The notes: generated by a model not told the origin, from the letters alone. Positions 10,611-20,299 are shown, numbered from the stretch's first letter. The stretch is 64,000 nt of DNA from Cloacibacillus sp. (GCA_036655895.1 JAVVPF010000003.1:35899-99898); one strand, 5' to 3'. A program made the numbers and translations.

Positions 10611-12617
10611 TTATTTCTTTTCGTCCATTGGCGCGTTCATGTTTCTGTCGACCAACTCTTCTATGTCCGGCGCTTCGTTCAGAACCGCCTTGGAATCAGG
10701 CTCGCCCTCCTCCGGTTCTTTGTCTTTTTTATCTTCCGCGTCCGGCTCCTTGTCCTTTTCAGGCTTGGCCGCCTCCGCGCTGTTTTCCTGCGGCGCTGCG
10801 TGTTCCTTCTTCGGGTAGCCCAGAAGTTCGTCGAGCTCGTCGCCTTCGAGTATCTCTTTTTCAAGCAGCAGCTTCGTTATCAGCTCAAGACGCTCGCGGT
10901 TTTCCGTAAGTATCTCGTGCGCCTTGTTCATGCTGCCGTCGACCAGAGCGCGGATCTCAACATCTATCATGTGCGCTATCTCTTCGCTGTAGTTGCGGTC
11001 GTCCACGATGTCATGCCCGAGGAATACTTCGTGCTGCTTTCTGCCGAGCGTGACTAGGCCGAGCTTGTCGCTCATGCCGAACTGCGTCACCATCTGACGC
11101 GCTATCTGAGTGGCGCGTTCAAGGTCGTTCGACGCGCCCGTCGTCACGTCGCCGAAGCATATTTTCTCCGCGACGCGGCCGCCGAGCAGCACGCATATTT
11201 TATCGGAGAGCTCCTGACGCGAGACGAGGAACCTGTCCTCCTCCGGCAGTTGGAGCGTGTAGCCGAGCGCCATATGTCCGCGCGGTATTATAGAGATCTT
11301 GTGCACCGGGTCGCTGCCCTTTATCTTGGCGGCCACCAGCGCGTGCCCAGCTTCGTGGTAGGCGATTATCTCGCGTTCCTTTTTGCTGATTATGCGGCTT
11401 TTGCGCTCCGGGCCCGCCATGACGCGGTCTATCGCCTCTTCAAATTCCGGCATCCCCAGCATCTCTTTGTCGCGGCGCGCGGAAAGAAGCGCCGCTTCGT
11501 TCACGAGGTTCGCAATGTCCGCGCCGACAAATCCGGGCGTGCGGCGCGCGATGACGTCAAGGTCGACGCCGGGCTCTATCTTCATATCTTTAAGGTGGAC
11601 TTTCAGGATGTCGCGGCGTCCGTTCACGTCGGGACGGTCTACTACGACCTGACGGTCGAAGCGGCCCGGGCGCAGCAGCGCCGGGTCAAGGATGTCGGGT
11701 CTGTTCGTCGCGGCTATCAGTATGATGCCGGCGCCCGCCTCAAAGCCGTCCATCTCGACAAGAAGCTGGTTCAGCGTCTGTTCGCGTTCGTCGTGTCCGC
11801 CGCCGAGCCCAGCTCCGCGATGGCGTCCTACCGCGTCTATTTCGTCTATGAAGATGATGCAGGGCTGATATTTCCTCGCCTGCTCAAATAGGTCGCGCAC
11901 GCGGGCGGCACCCACGCCGACAAACATTTCAACAAAATCGGAGCCGCTGATGCTGAAGAACGGCACGTCCGCCTCGCCCGCCACTGCGCGCGAAAGCAGC
12001 GTTTTTCCCGTTCCGGGCGCGCCCAGCAGCAGTACGCCGCGCGGCACCTTCGCGCCGAGCTTTGTGAACTTGGCCGGGTCTTTAAGGAACTGCACGACCT
12101 CCACAAGCTCCTCTTTGGATTCGTCGCAGCCGGCGACGTCCGCGAAGGTGACCTTTGGACGGTTGTCAAGGAACAGCTTCGCCTTGCTCTTCGCAAAGCC
12201 CATCACCTTGCTGCCGCCGCCCTGCATGTTGTATATGAAGTATATCCAGACGCCAATGAGAAGCAGCGTCGGAAGCAGCGACGTCAGAAGCGCCGTAAGC
12301 CATGAGTTCTTCGGCGGAGGCACTATCTCCACCTCGACGCCCTTTTCCGCGACAGTCTGCGGCAGAGTCGCCGCGTCCAGTATATAGGTCGTGAACTCCT
12401 TGCCGGATTTCAGCGTTCCCGTAAGCTGTTCGTGATCTATCTTCACCTTTGTGACATTGCCGGAGTTTACCTCCTTCATAAAGGTGCTGTAGGGCATCAC
12501 GTCGCTCTGTGTTGATTTTTTATTCGAGCTGTCGGGGCCGAGAAATACATTGACAAGGCTGACGACAAGCACGATGAGGACAATGTACATCCCCACGTTT
12601 TTAGATATCTTCTTCAA
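10611..12617 (-). CDS. ftsH: ATP-dependent zinc metalloprotease FtsH
   Basis: 668 residues. Membrane-anchored AAA+ protease that degrades misfolded membrane proteins and regulatory proteins; in many diderms it also controls LpxC level. TM1 at about 10-26, a small periplasmic domain, TM2 at about 106-128, Walker A GAPGTGKT 199-206, Walker B FIDEID, second region of homology PGRFDRQV, and the zinc site HEAGH at 421-425. The C-terminus carries a highly charged Glu/Lys/Asp tail of about 60 residues. It follows hpt by 81 bases, the common tilS-hpt-ftsH order. An lpxC gene, a potential substrate, lies at 49161. Confidence 0.97.
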   Translation of the reverse strand: MKKISKNVGMYIVLIVLVVSLVNVFLGPDSSNKKSTQSDVMPYSTFMKEVNSGNVTKVKIDHEQLTGTLKSGKEFTTYILDAATLPQTVAEKGVEVEIVPPPKNSWLTALLTSLLPTLLLIGVWIYFIYNMQGGGSKVMGFAKSKAKLFLDNRPKVTFADVAGCDESKEELVEVVQFLKDPAKFTKLGAKVPRGVLLLGAPGTGKTLLSRAVAGEADVPFFSISGSDFVEMFVGVGAARVRDLFEQARKYQPCIIFIDEIDAVGRHRGAGLGGGHDEREQTLNQLLVEMDGFEAGAGIILIAATNRPDILDPALLRPGRFDRQVVVDRPDVNGRRDILKVHLKDMKIEPGVDLDVIARRTPGFVGADIANLVNEAALLSARRDKEMLGMPEFEEAIDRVMAGPERKSRIISKKEREIIAYHEAGHALVAAKIKGSDPVHKISIIPRGHMALGYTLQLPEEDRFLVSRQELSDKICVLLGGRVAEKICFGDVTTGASNDLERATQIARQMVTQFGMSDKLGLVTLGRKQHEVFLGHDIVDDRNYSEEIAHMIDVEIRALVDGSMNKAHEILTENRERLELITKLLLEKEILEGDELDELLGYPKKEHAAPQENSAEAAKPEKDKEPDAEDKKDKEPEEGEPDSKAVLNEAPDIEELVDRNMNAPMDEKK

Positions 12618-12698
12618 ATTTTCAATCCTCGCTTTCTATCTTCTTAAAAATCTCCGCTCTGACTCTTGCGCCGATAGTGGTGATCCGTTTCGTTTATT

Positions 12699-13235
12699 TT
12701 ATTCCGCCGGTTCGGCGATGTGCACCGCCTTAAGCTGACGAAAATCTCCGTTGTAATCCAGCCCGTATCCTATGACAAATTCGTCTGGTATGGTAAATCC
12801 TGTATATTTCACCTCGACCGGCTGGGTGCGGCGCTCGACCTTGTCAAGCAGTACGCATATCTCCAGCGACTCTGGACTTCTTTCTTTGAGCAGCTTGCTC
12901 ATGTAGGAGAGCGAAAGCCCCGTGTCAAGGATGTCTTCAACGATTATAACGTGCTTTCCCTGTATATCCGTGTTCAGGTCCTTCTGTATCTTTACGACTC
13001 CGCTGCTCTTCGTCGAAGCGCCGTAGGAGGAGATCGCAAGGAAATCCAGCTGGACGTCGACTTCAGGGCCTATCTCGCGCACAAGGTCCGCGAAAAAGAC
13101 CACCGCGCCCTTCAAAACGCAGACGCATATCACTCTCTTGCCCGCGTAGTCCCTGCGGATACGTTCGCCGAGTTCTTTTACCTTTTCCCTCAGCTTTTCT
13201 TCGGAAATCAAAACTCTTCCTATTCTATATTCCAA
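12699..13235 (-). CDS. hpt: Hypoxanthine phosphoribosyltransferase
   Basis: 178 residues. Purine-salvage enzyme joining hypoxanthine or guanine to PRPP. The PRPP motif is VIIVEDILDTGLSL, the flexible-loop region LAISSYGASTKSSGVV, and the base-binding end EFVIGYGLDYNGDFR. I chose the TTG at 13235, which has AGGGAG 9 bases upstream and gives the family's usual length; an ORF open to 13418 would add 61 unrelated residues and overlap tilS by 116 bases. It lies between tilS and ftsH as in many bacteria. Confidence 0.9.
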   Translation of the reverse strand: MEYRIGRVLISEEKLREKVKELGERIRRDYAGKRVICVCVLKGAVVFFADLVREIGPEVDVQLDFLAISSYGASTKSSGVVKIQKDLNTDIQGKHVIIVEDILDTGLSLSYMSKLLKERSPESLEICVLLDKVERRTQPVEVKYTGFTIPDEFVIGYGLDYNGDFRQLKAVHIAEPAE

Positions 13236-13302
13236 AACGACGCACTCCCTTTGCGTTATTTTTTCAGACTGCAAACAATGTAAAATAATATCATATTTAG
13301 CA

Positions 13303-14334
13303 TTATCTCGCCCACCATGGGAGCGATAAATCGCAGGTATTTTTGCCAGTTTTTTTATTTTTTTCAATATCCGCGCGATGGAGCCATCCCATAGCCCGCG
13401 CGGAGTAACATATTTCAATATCCTTCGCCCACTGGAAACGCCAAAAGCCGCCGGCGCGTATGAGGCCCACTAAATTTTCCGTCCGCGCGCGCGAAAGAGT
13501 CGGAAGCGAAAGCGCCGCTCCCTGAACGCGCAGCATCTCAGAAAGAGCGAGGTCCGAAAGCGCGGCAAACTCGCGCACCTTCCACGCGGCGACGGCGGGC
13601 GGCATATCGACGCGGATCTGCGCTATCCGTTCGCGCGCCGCGCTCTCTTTTTCCGCGGCCTCCGCTTCGGCCTGCCTCGCAAGCCCCAGCATCACGCCCT
13701 CAAAGCCGCCGTTCATGTTCTCCTTTATCCACGGGATAAGGATGTTCCGAACTTTATTGCGCATGTAATCCGACTGGTCGTTCGTATAATCGTCGCGCCA
13801 CGCGACTTTGTTTTCCGAAAGCAGCGCCCGCAGCTCGGCGCGAGTAAAATCTATCACGGGGCGCACGACGCAGCCGCGCCGTTCCGGTATGCCGCGAAGC
13901 CCGGCAAGCCCCGTTCCGCGCGCGAGGTTTATTAGCTGCGTCTCAACGACGTCGTCCGCATTGTGCCCCACCGCGATGAACGAAAGGCCGCGGCTTTTCG
14001 CCGTCTCTTGAAAATGTTCGTAGCGCGCCCTGCGCCCCGCCATCTCAAAGGACTCTCCGCGAAGCGCGCAGGCGTGCACGTCCACCACCTTTACGGCATA
14101 CTCCACGCCCCATCCAGCGCAGAGCTCGCGTGTAAAAGAGGCGTCCTCGTGCGACGCTCCCTCTCTGGTGCAGTGGTCAAGGTGCGCAGCAACTACGCGC
14201 CCCTTGAAAAATTGCTTCATAAGCCACAGCATGGCTACGGAATCTCCGCCGCCCGAGAGCGCGCAGACTATGCCGGGAGCCGCCTCCCAGCCCTGACGCC
14301 GCGCCGCTTTAAGGAATTTAGCGCGAAGGTCCAT
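13303..14334 (-). CDS. tilS: tRNA(Ile)-lysidine synthase
   Basis: 343 residues. Converts C34 of the CAU-anticodon tRNA-Ile to lysidine so that it reads AUA. The PP-loop is SGGGDSVAM (about 27-35), followed by AHLDHCTREG, GHNADDVVET and GLAGLRGIPERRG, all characteristic of TilS rather than TtcA. It is short compared with the 430-470 residues of E. coli and Bacillus enzymes, so the C-terminal tRNA-binding domain is reduced. It overlaps the upstream nth gene by 17 bases, and hpt follows. Confidence 0.9.
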   Translation of the reverse strand: MDLRAKFLKAARRQGWEAAPGIVCALSGGGDSVAMLWLMKQFFKGRVVAAHLDHCTREGASHEDASFTRELCAGWGVEYAVKVVDVHACALRGESFEMAGRRARYEHFQETAKSRGLSFIAVGHNADDVVETQLINLARGTGLAGLRGIPERRGCVVRPVIDFTRAELRALLSENKVAWRDDYTNDQSDYMRNKVRNILIPWIKENMNGGFEGVMLGLARQAEAEAAEKESAARERIAQIRVDMPPAVAAWKVREFAALSDLALSEMLRVQGAALSLPTLSRARTENLVGLIRAGGFWRFQWAKDIEICYSARAMGWLHRADIEKNKKTGKNTCDLSLPWWAR

Positions 14335-15016
14335 CGTCCTCTTTGGCCTGCGCTTCGCCGAACTGACAGTACTTACGGAGCGAACAGCGCGCGCAGTCCG
14401 GTTTTCTCGCGCTGCATATACCGCGGCCGTGCTCCAAAAAATTCAAATGGCTGCCGCGGAAACGGTCGGCTGGAAGCTCCGCTTCAAGCTTCGCCTGTAT
14501 CTTGTCCGGCGCGTTCTTTTCATCAGCCCAGCCAAACCTTTTGCTGAGCCTCGTTATATGAGTGTCTACCGGAAAACCGGCCATCCCCAGGTCGAAACAC
14601 TCCACGATAGCGGAGGTCTTCGGCCCCACTCCGGGCAGCGAGGTAAGGTACTCCCTCACCTGCGGCTGAGTCCACCCGCGCAGCTCCTTCAGGGAATACT
14701 CGCCAAAACGCCGCTTCACGGCGGCAAGTATCTGCTGTATGTGAGGCGGCTTCGACTGGCTCATGCCGGCAATGCGGAGCACCTCTTTCAGCTCGTCAAG
14801 GTCCGCCGCCGCGACCTCCTCCCACGAGGAGTAGCGGCTCTTCATGTTCGCAAAGGCCTTGTCGCGCAGCTTGTCGTTGGTATTCTGCGAGAGTATCGTC
14901 AGAATGAGGTCGTCAAGCGGCTCCTCGAAATAAAAATCCGAAGGCGGGCGCTTTTCGTTGCCGTAAAGCGCCTCCAACTCGTCTAAGATCTCCTTCGCGC
15001 ACCGTATCTCGGCCAT
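14318..15016 (-). CDS. nth: Endonuclease III (DNA glycosylase/AP lyase)
   Basis: 232 residues. Removes oxidised pyrimidines and nicks abasic sites. The helix-hairpin-helix with catalytic lysine is LPGVGPKTSAIV, the catalytic aspartate is in PVDTHITR, and the [4Fe-4S] cysteines follow the family spacing C-x6-C-x2-C-x5-C near the C-terminus (CSARKPDCARCSLRKYC). The start ATG overlaps the stop of the upstream Lon-like gene by one base, so it belongs to the protease-nth-tilS-hpt-ftsH run. Confidence 0.95.
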   Translation of the reverse strand: MAEIRCAKEILDELEALYGNEKRPPSDFYFEEPLDDLILTILSQNTNDKLRDKAFANMKSRYSSWEEVAAADLDELKEVLRIAGMSQSKPPHIQQILAAVKRRFGEYSLKELRGWTQPQVREYLTSLPGVGPKTSAIVECFDLGMAGFPVDTHITRLSKRFGWADEKNAPDKIQAKLEAELPADRFRGSHLNFLEHGRGICSARKPDCARCSLRKYCQFGEAQAKEDDGPSR

Positions 15017-17586
15017 TACTTGCCAGCCTCGTCCTCTGCCGGCGCAGCGCCCTCTTTTTTAACGGAGGCGGGCCTTTTGGCGCTCTGTTTTCTCTTTTTC
15101 GGCGGGTCAACCCTGTCGCTCATCTCTTTTTTATAGCGGAACGAACGCTCGACCCAGCCTTCAAGCGCGGCCATGACGCGGCCGTGAATGCTTTTTTTGG
15201 GATAGAGGCCGTCCTTGTCGGGGACGCCCGCCGGAACTCCGGTCAGTATCTCTATGCCCTCGTCTATCGTGGCAACGCTCCATATATGGAACTTGCCCTT
15301 CTTCACGGCGTCCGCCACCTCGTGGCAGAGCATCAGATGCTGCTCGTTCTGCACCGGTATCATCACGCCCTGTTTGCCGGTAAGCCCGCGCGCCTTGCAG
15401 TAGCGGAAGAAGCCCTCTATTTTTTCGTTGACGCCGCCTATCGGCTGTATGCGTCCCATCTGGTCAACGGAGCCGGTGACGGCTATAGCCTGATTGACAG
15501 GGGCCTCCGCGATGGCCGAAAGCAGACAGTAAAGCTCTGTAGAAGAGGCGCTGTCGCCCTCGATGCCGCCGTATATCTGCTCAAAAGCTATCCTTGCGCT
15601 TATCGAGATAGGATATTTTTTGGCGTACATCTTGCCCATATAGCTTGAAAGCGTCATAAGCCCCTTGTTGTGTATCGGGCCTGTCATGCTAGCCTCGCGT
15701 TCAATATTTATCACGCCGTCGTTTCCCATAAAGACGTTGGCCGTGATGCGCACCGGCGAGCCAAACGAATGGTCTATCAGCTGCGACACGGTGAGGCCGT
15801 TTATCTGCCCTACGGCCGTCCCCTCCGTCTCTATCTTGATGACGCCGTTTTTATACTCTTCAAGCACCTTCTCCTCCCACATGTCGGAGCGGAAAAGCTT
15901 TTCATAAAGCGCGCGCTGCACGTGGTCAATGCCTACGAACCGTTTGTTCTCCGCCTTCGCGAAGACCGTAGACTCCACAAGAAGCTCCGTGATACGGTCG
16001 AGCTGCGTCGAAAGTTTGTTGCGGTCGTCCGCTAGGCGTGAGGCCCATTCCACGACCTCCCCCACAGCCGCCGCCGTGAAATTGACATGACCCTCAGTCT
16101 CAGCGAAGCCCGCCACGAACTGCGCCAGCTGGAACTCGGACTGCGGCGTCCTCGGCATCTCGGAATCAAACTCAGCCTTTATCTTAAAGACCTTCTGGAA
16201 CTCCGGGTCATAGAGATTGAGCAGATAATAGAGGTACGGAGTGCCGACGATGACGACCTTCATATCTATAGGGATAGGCTCCGGACGCAGCGACGAGACT
16301 GGGATATAGCCCAGCTGCTCGCCGAGGTTCTCTATCGAAAGCTCGCGGTAGCGCATGACGCGCTTTAGGACGTCCCACGACATGAACTGGCGCAGCAGCT
16401 CGTCCGCGTCAAGCAGCAGAAAGCCGCCGCCCGCCCTGTGCATAGAGCCGGGCGTTATGCGCCTGAAATCGGTGTAGAGATTGCCCTGCTTATTTTCGTA
16501 ATCCACCTTGCCAACAAGGTTGTAATAGATAGGGTTCGTCTCATAAATGACTGGCGCGCCGCCCTTGGGGTCGTTTGAAACGAAGGCGTTCACCTCATAC
16601 CGTGAGAAATCCACCTCCGCCGCGTCGTCGCGCACCGAAGCCAAGAAAATGTTGAAATTCGCCGTTATATCGTCGGAAAAAGAGTCAAGCCAGCGGCCAA
16701 GCTTTTCGTTCGGCTGATACTTCGCGCGCAGCTCGGTAAGTGTCGGAGTGATGGCCGCTCGGCATATCTGCCCTTCAAGCTCTTTTATCTTCTCTTTGAG
16801 GTCCTTTTCGCTCTCGCGTATCTGGCGGAGCTTCTCCAGCGTCTTCTGCGAGATCTCCTCGGATATTTTCTGAAGACGCTCCTGTTCAGCCTCGGGCAGT
16901 TTTTCAAACTCTTCCTGCTGCATCTCACGCTTTACGGGCGGCAGCTCCTTAGGCTCACAGGCGCCGTCGGCATCAGCCTCGCCGCCCTCACAGCCCTCGT
17001 GCTCCGGCTCCGGCAGCGGAGGCGCCATGATAAGAGGCAGATTCACAAAGCCCTGCGGCGTGCGCTTGATGGCGAAATCTCTTGACTCCGCCCATTTGCG
17101 CAGATCCTCCATCACGGAGTTGACCTCCTCCTGGAAGCCCTTCACAAGCTGCGCCTTGTTATCTTCAAATTCGTTGTTGTCAAAAGCCTTTGAAAGCGCC
17201 GTCTTCAGATCCTCAACGGCGTCCTCCGCGTCCTTTGAAAGCTCGCGGCCCTTGCCGGCCGGCAAGTTTATGGCAAGCGGCACGCCCGGGTCGGAAAAAT
17301 TATAGACATATACCCAGTCGTCCGGCGCAGGCATCTTGGCCGCCGCAGTCTTCAGCTCTTCCATCGCGTACGCAGTGCGCCCGCACCCCGGCTCGCCTAC
17401 AATAAAAATATTGTATCCCTTGCTCTGCACAGAGAGGCCGAAATTAACGGAGCGAACGGCGCGTTCCTGCCCGACAAGCCCCGCCAGCTTTTCAAGCCCC
17501 TTCGTGGTCTTGAATCCAAGCGCCTCAAGGTCGGCTGAACGCCGTACCTGCTCGGCGGTAAGTTTTTTATCTTTAATGAGAGACAT
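15016..17586 (-). CDS. Lon-like ATP-dependent protease (AAA_32/LonB-type, S16 domain)
   Basis: 856 residues. An N-terminal AAA module, a long charged coiled-coil insert (about 225-300, Glu/Lys rich), and a C-terminal Lon protease domain with the Ser in EGDSASSTELY and the Lys in GGVNEKIEGFF. The P-loop reads GEPGCGRT, with Arg in place of the usual Lys, a variant I believe also occurs in relatives of this family. It differs from classic LonA by lacking the N-terminal LAN domain. Start: ATG at 17586 with AGGAGG 5 bases away; an upstream in-frame TTG at 17661 has no SD. The substrate is unknown; protein quality control is an inference. Confidence 0.88.
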   Translation of the reverse strand: MSLIKDKKLTAEQVRRSADLEALGFKTTKGLEKLAGLVGQERAVRSVNFGLSVQSKGYNIFIVGEPGCGRTAYAMEELKTAAAKMPAPDDWVYVYNFSDPGVPLAINLPAGKGRELSKDAEDAVEDLKTALSKAFDNNEFEDNKAQLVKGFQEEVNSVMEDLRKWAESRDFAIKRTPQGFVNLPLIMAPPLPEPEHEGCEGGEADADGACEPKELPPVKREMQQEEFEKLPEAEQERLQKISEEISQKTLEKLRQIRESEKDLKEKIKELEGQICRAAITPTLTELRAKYQPNEKLGRWLDSFSDDITANFNIFLASVRDDAAEVDFSRYEVNAFVSNDPKGGAPVIYETNPIYYNLVGKVDYENKQGNLYTDFRRITPGSMHRAGGGFLLLDADELLRQFMSWDVLKRVMRYRELSIENLGEQLGYIPVSSLRPEPIPIDMKVVIVGTPYLYYLLNLYDPEFQKVFKIKAEFDSEMPRTPQSEFQLAQFVAGFAETEGHVNFTAAAVGEVVEWASRLADDRNKLSTQLDRITELLVESTVFAKAENKRFVGIDHVQRALYEKLFRSDMWEEKVLEEYKNGVIKIETEGTAVGQINGLTVSQLIDHSFGSPVRITANVFMGNDGVINIEREASMTGPIHNKGLMTLSSYMGKMYAKKYPISISARIAFEQIYGGIEGDSASSTELYCLLSAIAEAPVNQAIAVTGSVDQMGRIQPIGGVNEKIEGFFRYCKARGLTGKQGVMIPVQNEQHLMLCHEVADAVKKGKFHIWSVATIDEGIEILTGVPAGVPDKDGLYPKKSIHGRVMAALEGWVERSFRYKKEMSDRVDPPKKRKQSAKRPASVKKEGAAPAEDEAGK

Positions 17587-17840
17587 CTGTTCCTCCTGCA
17601 TCCTAATCAAATTTATCAGAATGACCAGTTCGTGGCGTTCGGAAACGTTAAGAATAGTCAAAAATAAATTATAACATATATTGAAAATATTTTGTATAAA
17701 TTTTAAGGCGCGTCAGAAGAGAAATTGACAAAAAATTATCAGGCCGCACGGACAACGGCAAGAGGCGTCGGACAAAAAAAGAACGCCTCATGCCGCCGCC
17801 GCGTTCTATGCGGGAGCCGGCGGCGGCGTATTTGATTTTA
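17587..17840. other. Intergenic region upstream of the lon-like gene
   Basis: Contains a TATAAT (minus strand, 17668-17673) with only a weak -35 partner, likely the lon-like promoter. Two further inverted repeats are visible: GAGGCGT / ACGCCTC (17762-17789, 14-base loop) and a GC-rich GCCGCCGCC / GGCGGCGGC (17792-17827). No ORF is supported here. Confidence 0.4.
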
Positions 17841-17877
17841 AAGCGCCCCCCGCGCGCTGCTCTGCGGGGAGACGCTT
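17841..17877 (-). terminator. Terminator of the surface-protein gene
   Basis: Long GC-rich hairpin: AAGCG-CCCCCCGC against GCGGGGAGA-CGCTT, with T-rich DNA on both flanks. It follows the stop of the surface protein by about 35 bases. Confidence 0.65.
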
Positions 17878-17912
17878 TTTTCTTTTATCGTTGGCTTGGG
17901 GCTATTGTTTAT

Positions 17913-19691
17913 TTACCGCTTTATTTTCCTTGCGCGCATCGCAGCCGCCGCCAAAGCCAGCATCGCAAGGCCCCCGGCTCCGGCTGAACAGCCGTTTGAG
18001 CTGCCTCTTTCAGGCGCGGGCGCGGGCGGCGTCGGCGGGTCTATGGACGGTTCCGGCGGGTCTATGGGCGGCTCCGACGGCCCGGGCCGAACGGTAAGAC
18101 GCGCCGTCACCTCGGCGTTGTAGTTTTTTGCTCCATTTGCGACGAGGGCGGATATTTTGACGTCCGCGCTGCCTGCACTTGTGCCGGTGACCCGCGCCGT
18201 CATTACGTCGCCGCTTCTCTCAAAGGCTCCTATCGTTGCTATATCGGGTGAGACGACCGCGCTCAGTTCGGCGCTTGTGCCTGGGCAGATGCGCACCGTC
18301 ACGCTCGCTGTGGTCTTTACAGCGGCCTTGAGGTCGTAATTATCCAGCAGAAGGGTCGTAACGGGAGTGTCGGCAGCGGTGAAGGAGACGACGTTATATG
18401 ATTCGCCATCATTCTCTTCTCCGCAAGCAGGCAGACCAGTTTGGTCGAGCCAGCCGCAATTTATCAGCTTGCCATTGCTCTTGCCAGCCACGCCGCCGAC
18501 AACACTAGGGTCACCAATGACGCTGCCGACGACGCTGCCGGTCATCGCACTGTTGGCAACAGTGTCGACGTTGCCGCTGTTATGGCCTACCACTCCGCCG
18601 GCGCGATGGCCGCCGGCGACGCTGCCATTCATCGCGCAGTTGGTAACCGTTCCCGTGCCGCCGTTATAACCCACTACGCCGCCGGTAGCCCCCTGGTCGT
18701 AGGCTCCTTGTTGTTGGAAGACGCTGCCGTCGTCGGTAACGCTGCCGGTCATCGAGCAGTTGGTAACGGTGCCTGCATCATTATAGCTCGTCACACCGCC
18801 GACATATTCTTTGGTGCAGGTAACGGTGCCGGTCATCGAACAGTTGGTGATCTTCGCGCCGAGTTCGCTCTGCCCAACCACGCCGCCGACTAAACTCTCG
18901 CTGGCGACGCAGCCTGAAAGACGAAGGTTTTTTACCACGGCGGAGCTTCTGATAATTGCGAAGAGACCCTCACGATCAGATTTATCCTTGATATAGAGGC
19001 CCGTTACCGCGTGTCCGCCGCCGTCGAAAATCCCCTTGAAGCGCTTATTATCATCGGCTATGCCTATCGCGGTCCATTCGCGCGCGCTGAGGTCTATGTC
19101 CTTCGAGAGGGTTATCGTGTCGCCCTTGAAGTCGTCCGAGCCGGAGTTTACAAGCGCGGCCACGCCCGCGAACTGCTCCGCCGTCGTGATGGTGAAGGCG
19201 GTTTTATTCTCATCGTACCATGATATATCCGCGGAGGCGGCCCAGTTTTCCGTAGGCGCGGCGACGACCTTGACTTTGCAGGTCGCTAAGAGGTCGCCTG
19301 ATTCTACGGTTATGGTTGCTGCGCCCGGCGCAATCGCCGTGATGTCGCCTGATTTTACTGCAACGATATTATTGTTAGATGATTCCCATTTCAGTTCTTC
19401 GCCCTTGGGAAAGGCCGTCACTGTCAGCCGCATCGTCTGGGCATCCGCAGATATGACAACGCCGTTTGCTTTGCGCTCCGCGAAGATCGTCACTTCACTG
19501 GGCGCCACCACAAATTTGGGGGCGTTCTGCGCCGCGAAAGAACGCATCATTATAAACGGGGTAAACGAGATGGCGGCAATAAGCGCCGCAAGCACAAAAA
19601 TATTTAGTCGTTTGCCACCCCCCATATTATGCGCTAAAGCTGCGGGCGCCTTTGATAACTTTGACTGTGCGCTCCTGATGTATTCGCTCAT
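17913..19691 (-). CDS. Cell-surface protein with Ig-like domain, GLUG repeats and Synergist-CTERM tail
   Basis: 592 residues. A signal-anchor segment (NIFVLAALIAAISFTPF) is followed by a bacterial Ig-like (Big_2-type) domain (VAPSEVTIFAERKANGV...SSNNNIVAVKSGDITAIAPG), a region with at least four GLUG-type repeats (GGVVGYN-G-VTNCxMTGSV), a second Ig-like domain, a Pro/Asp linker (EPPIDPPEPSIDPP) and a C-terminal SSNGCSAGAG, hydrophobic stretch, then RARKIKR. That tail matches the Synergist-CTERM sorting signal, so the protein is probably processed and lipid- or envelope-anchored at the Cys. Start: ATG at 19691 with GGAGGG 6 bases upstream. Adhesion is likely but unproven. It is monocistronic. 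Confidence 0.85.
   Translation of the reverse strand: MSEYIRSAQSKLSKAPAALAHNMGGGKRLNIFVLAALIAAISFTPFIMMRSFAAQNAPKFVVAPSEVTIFAERKANGVVISADAQTMRLTVTAFPKGEELKWESSNNNIVAVKSGDITAIAPGAATITVESGDLLATCKVKVVAAPTENWAASADISWYDENKTAFTITTAEQFAGVAALVNSGSDDFKGDTITLSKDIDLSAREWTAIGIADDNKRFKGIFDGGGHAVTGLYIKDKSDREGLFAIIRSSAVVKNLRLSGCVASESLVGGVVGQSELGAKITNCSMTGTVTCTKEYVGGVTSYNDAGTVTNCSMTGSVTDDGSVFQQQGAYDQGATGGVVGYNGGTGTVTNCAMNGSVAGGHRAGGVVGHNSGNVDTVANSAMTGSVVGSVIGDPSVVGGVAGKSNGKLINCGWLDQTGLPACGEENDGESYNVVSFTAADTPVTTLLLDNYDLKAAVKTTASVTVRICPGTSAELSAVVSPDIATIGAFERSGDVMTARVTGTSAGSADVKISALVANGAKNYNAEVTARLTVRPGPSEPPIDPPEPSIDPPTPPAPAPERGSSNGCSAGAGGLAMLALAAAAMRARKIKR
18530..18860 (-). repeat. Imperfect DNA repeats encoding the GLUG motifs
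   Basis: Four copies of a core close to GCTGCCGGTCATCG-CAGTTGGTAACGG (plus-strand reading) begin near 18533, 18621, 18741 and 18823. They encode the NCSMTGSV block of the GLUG repeats. Spacing is irregular (about 83 to 120 bases). Confidence 0.7.
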
Positions 19692-19971
19692 CGTTTTCCC
19701 TCCGATCTCTTGAATGTTCATGATTTCAAAACCCAATGCACGCAGCGCCGCCGCGCGCCTGCGTATTTTAGATGAGAAGATTGTAGTGTATTTCAGGAAA
19801 ATGCACAACAAAAAACGCAAATAAAAAGGCAAAGCGCTGGACTCAGCTTAAAATCTTTACGAAAAGAGGCGCACCCGCCGACCCTGACGTAACCGCCATC
19901 CACCCAGCCCAAAATAAACCCCTCATTCCGGCTCTCTGACCGCCGCACAAAATCATTGCGTCAAAACGAAA
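19692..19971. other. Intergenic region, nothing recognisable
   Basis: About 280 bases upstream of the surface-protein gene. AT-rich near the start codon, then GC-rich without supported ORF or RNA. A promoter for the surface gene must lie here but I see no clear -35/-10 pair. Confidence 0.4.
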
Positions 19972-20004
19972 CGTCCCCCCCACGTATTTCTCTGCGAGGG
20001 GACG
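19972..20004 (-). terminator. Minus-strand terminator downstream of the NYN-like remnant
   Basis: CGTCCCC / GGGGACG hairpin followed on the minus strand by TTTCGTTTT. It would end transcription coming from the 20155-20327 region. Confidence 0.55.
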
Positions 20005-20154
20005 CCTTATCTATCTTATCAGTTGTTCACTGCTATAGTTTTCTTCCGCACTAAAATTAAAAAATCACGAACACATATAAAAACGCCCTCGCGTTACACG
20101 CGCTTAGCGCTGCAAGGATAAGGCTGGGCCTAGAAAACCTGAAATAAAATCTAT

Positions 20155-20193
20155 TTAGTACCCGGCATCAACAAATATGGCAAGATTTCCCAT
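20155..20193 (-). pseudogene. Twelve-codon ORF resembling the start of a NYN/LabA-type gene
   Basis: Reads MGNLAIFVDAGY then TAA, with SD GAGGAG 8 bases before the ATG. The sequence (hydrophobic strand then D-A-G-Y) resembles the first strand of NYN-domain nucleases, where the Asp is catalytic. No continuation is visible in the following 150 bases in any frame, so this looks like the remnant of a deleted gene; a genuine micropeptide is the alternative. Confidence 0.4.
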
Positions 20194-20207
20194 AATCATC
20201 ACTCCTC

Positions 20208-20293
20208 AAAAAAAGAGGGAAGGAATTGCCTAAAGCAACTGCTTCCCCCATAGTATTAGTGGCATCTTTGGGATGCCGATAGAACTTCGTAGT
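20208..20293 (-). ncRNA. Candidate small RNA or terminated leader
   Basis: A predicted 85-base transcript starting near 20293. It contains a perfect 6-bp hairpin GGCATC / GATGCC (20261-20277) and a 12-bp hairpin with one mismatch (GGGAAGCAGTTGC pairing with GCAATTCCTTCCC, 20217-20247), directly followed by seven T: a complete intrinsic terminator. A good promoter sits just upstream. It ends 15 bases before the start of the 12-codon NYN-like ORF, so it could be a stand-alone sRNA or a premature-termination leader that once regulated that gene. I do not recognise a known riboswitch class. Confidence 0.55.
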
Positions 20294-20299
20294 GAACTT

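Noticed and set aside
13236..13418. 61-residue extension of Hpt into tilS
   Set aside because: The extra residues are unrelated to the family and the TTG at 13235 has an SD.
17587..17661. 25-codon N-terminal extension of the Lon-like protease from a TTG at 17661
   Set aside because: The internal ATG at 17586 has a perfect AGGAGG at proper distance; the TTG has none and lies at the expected transcription start.
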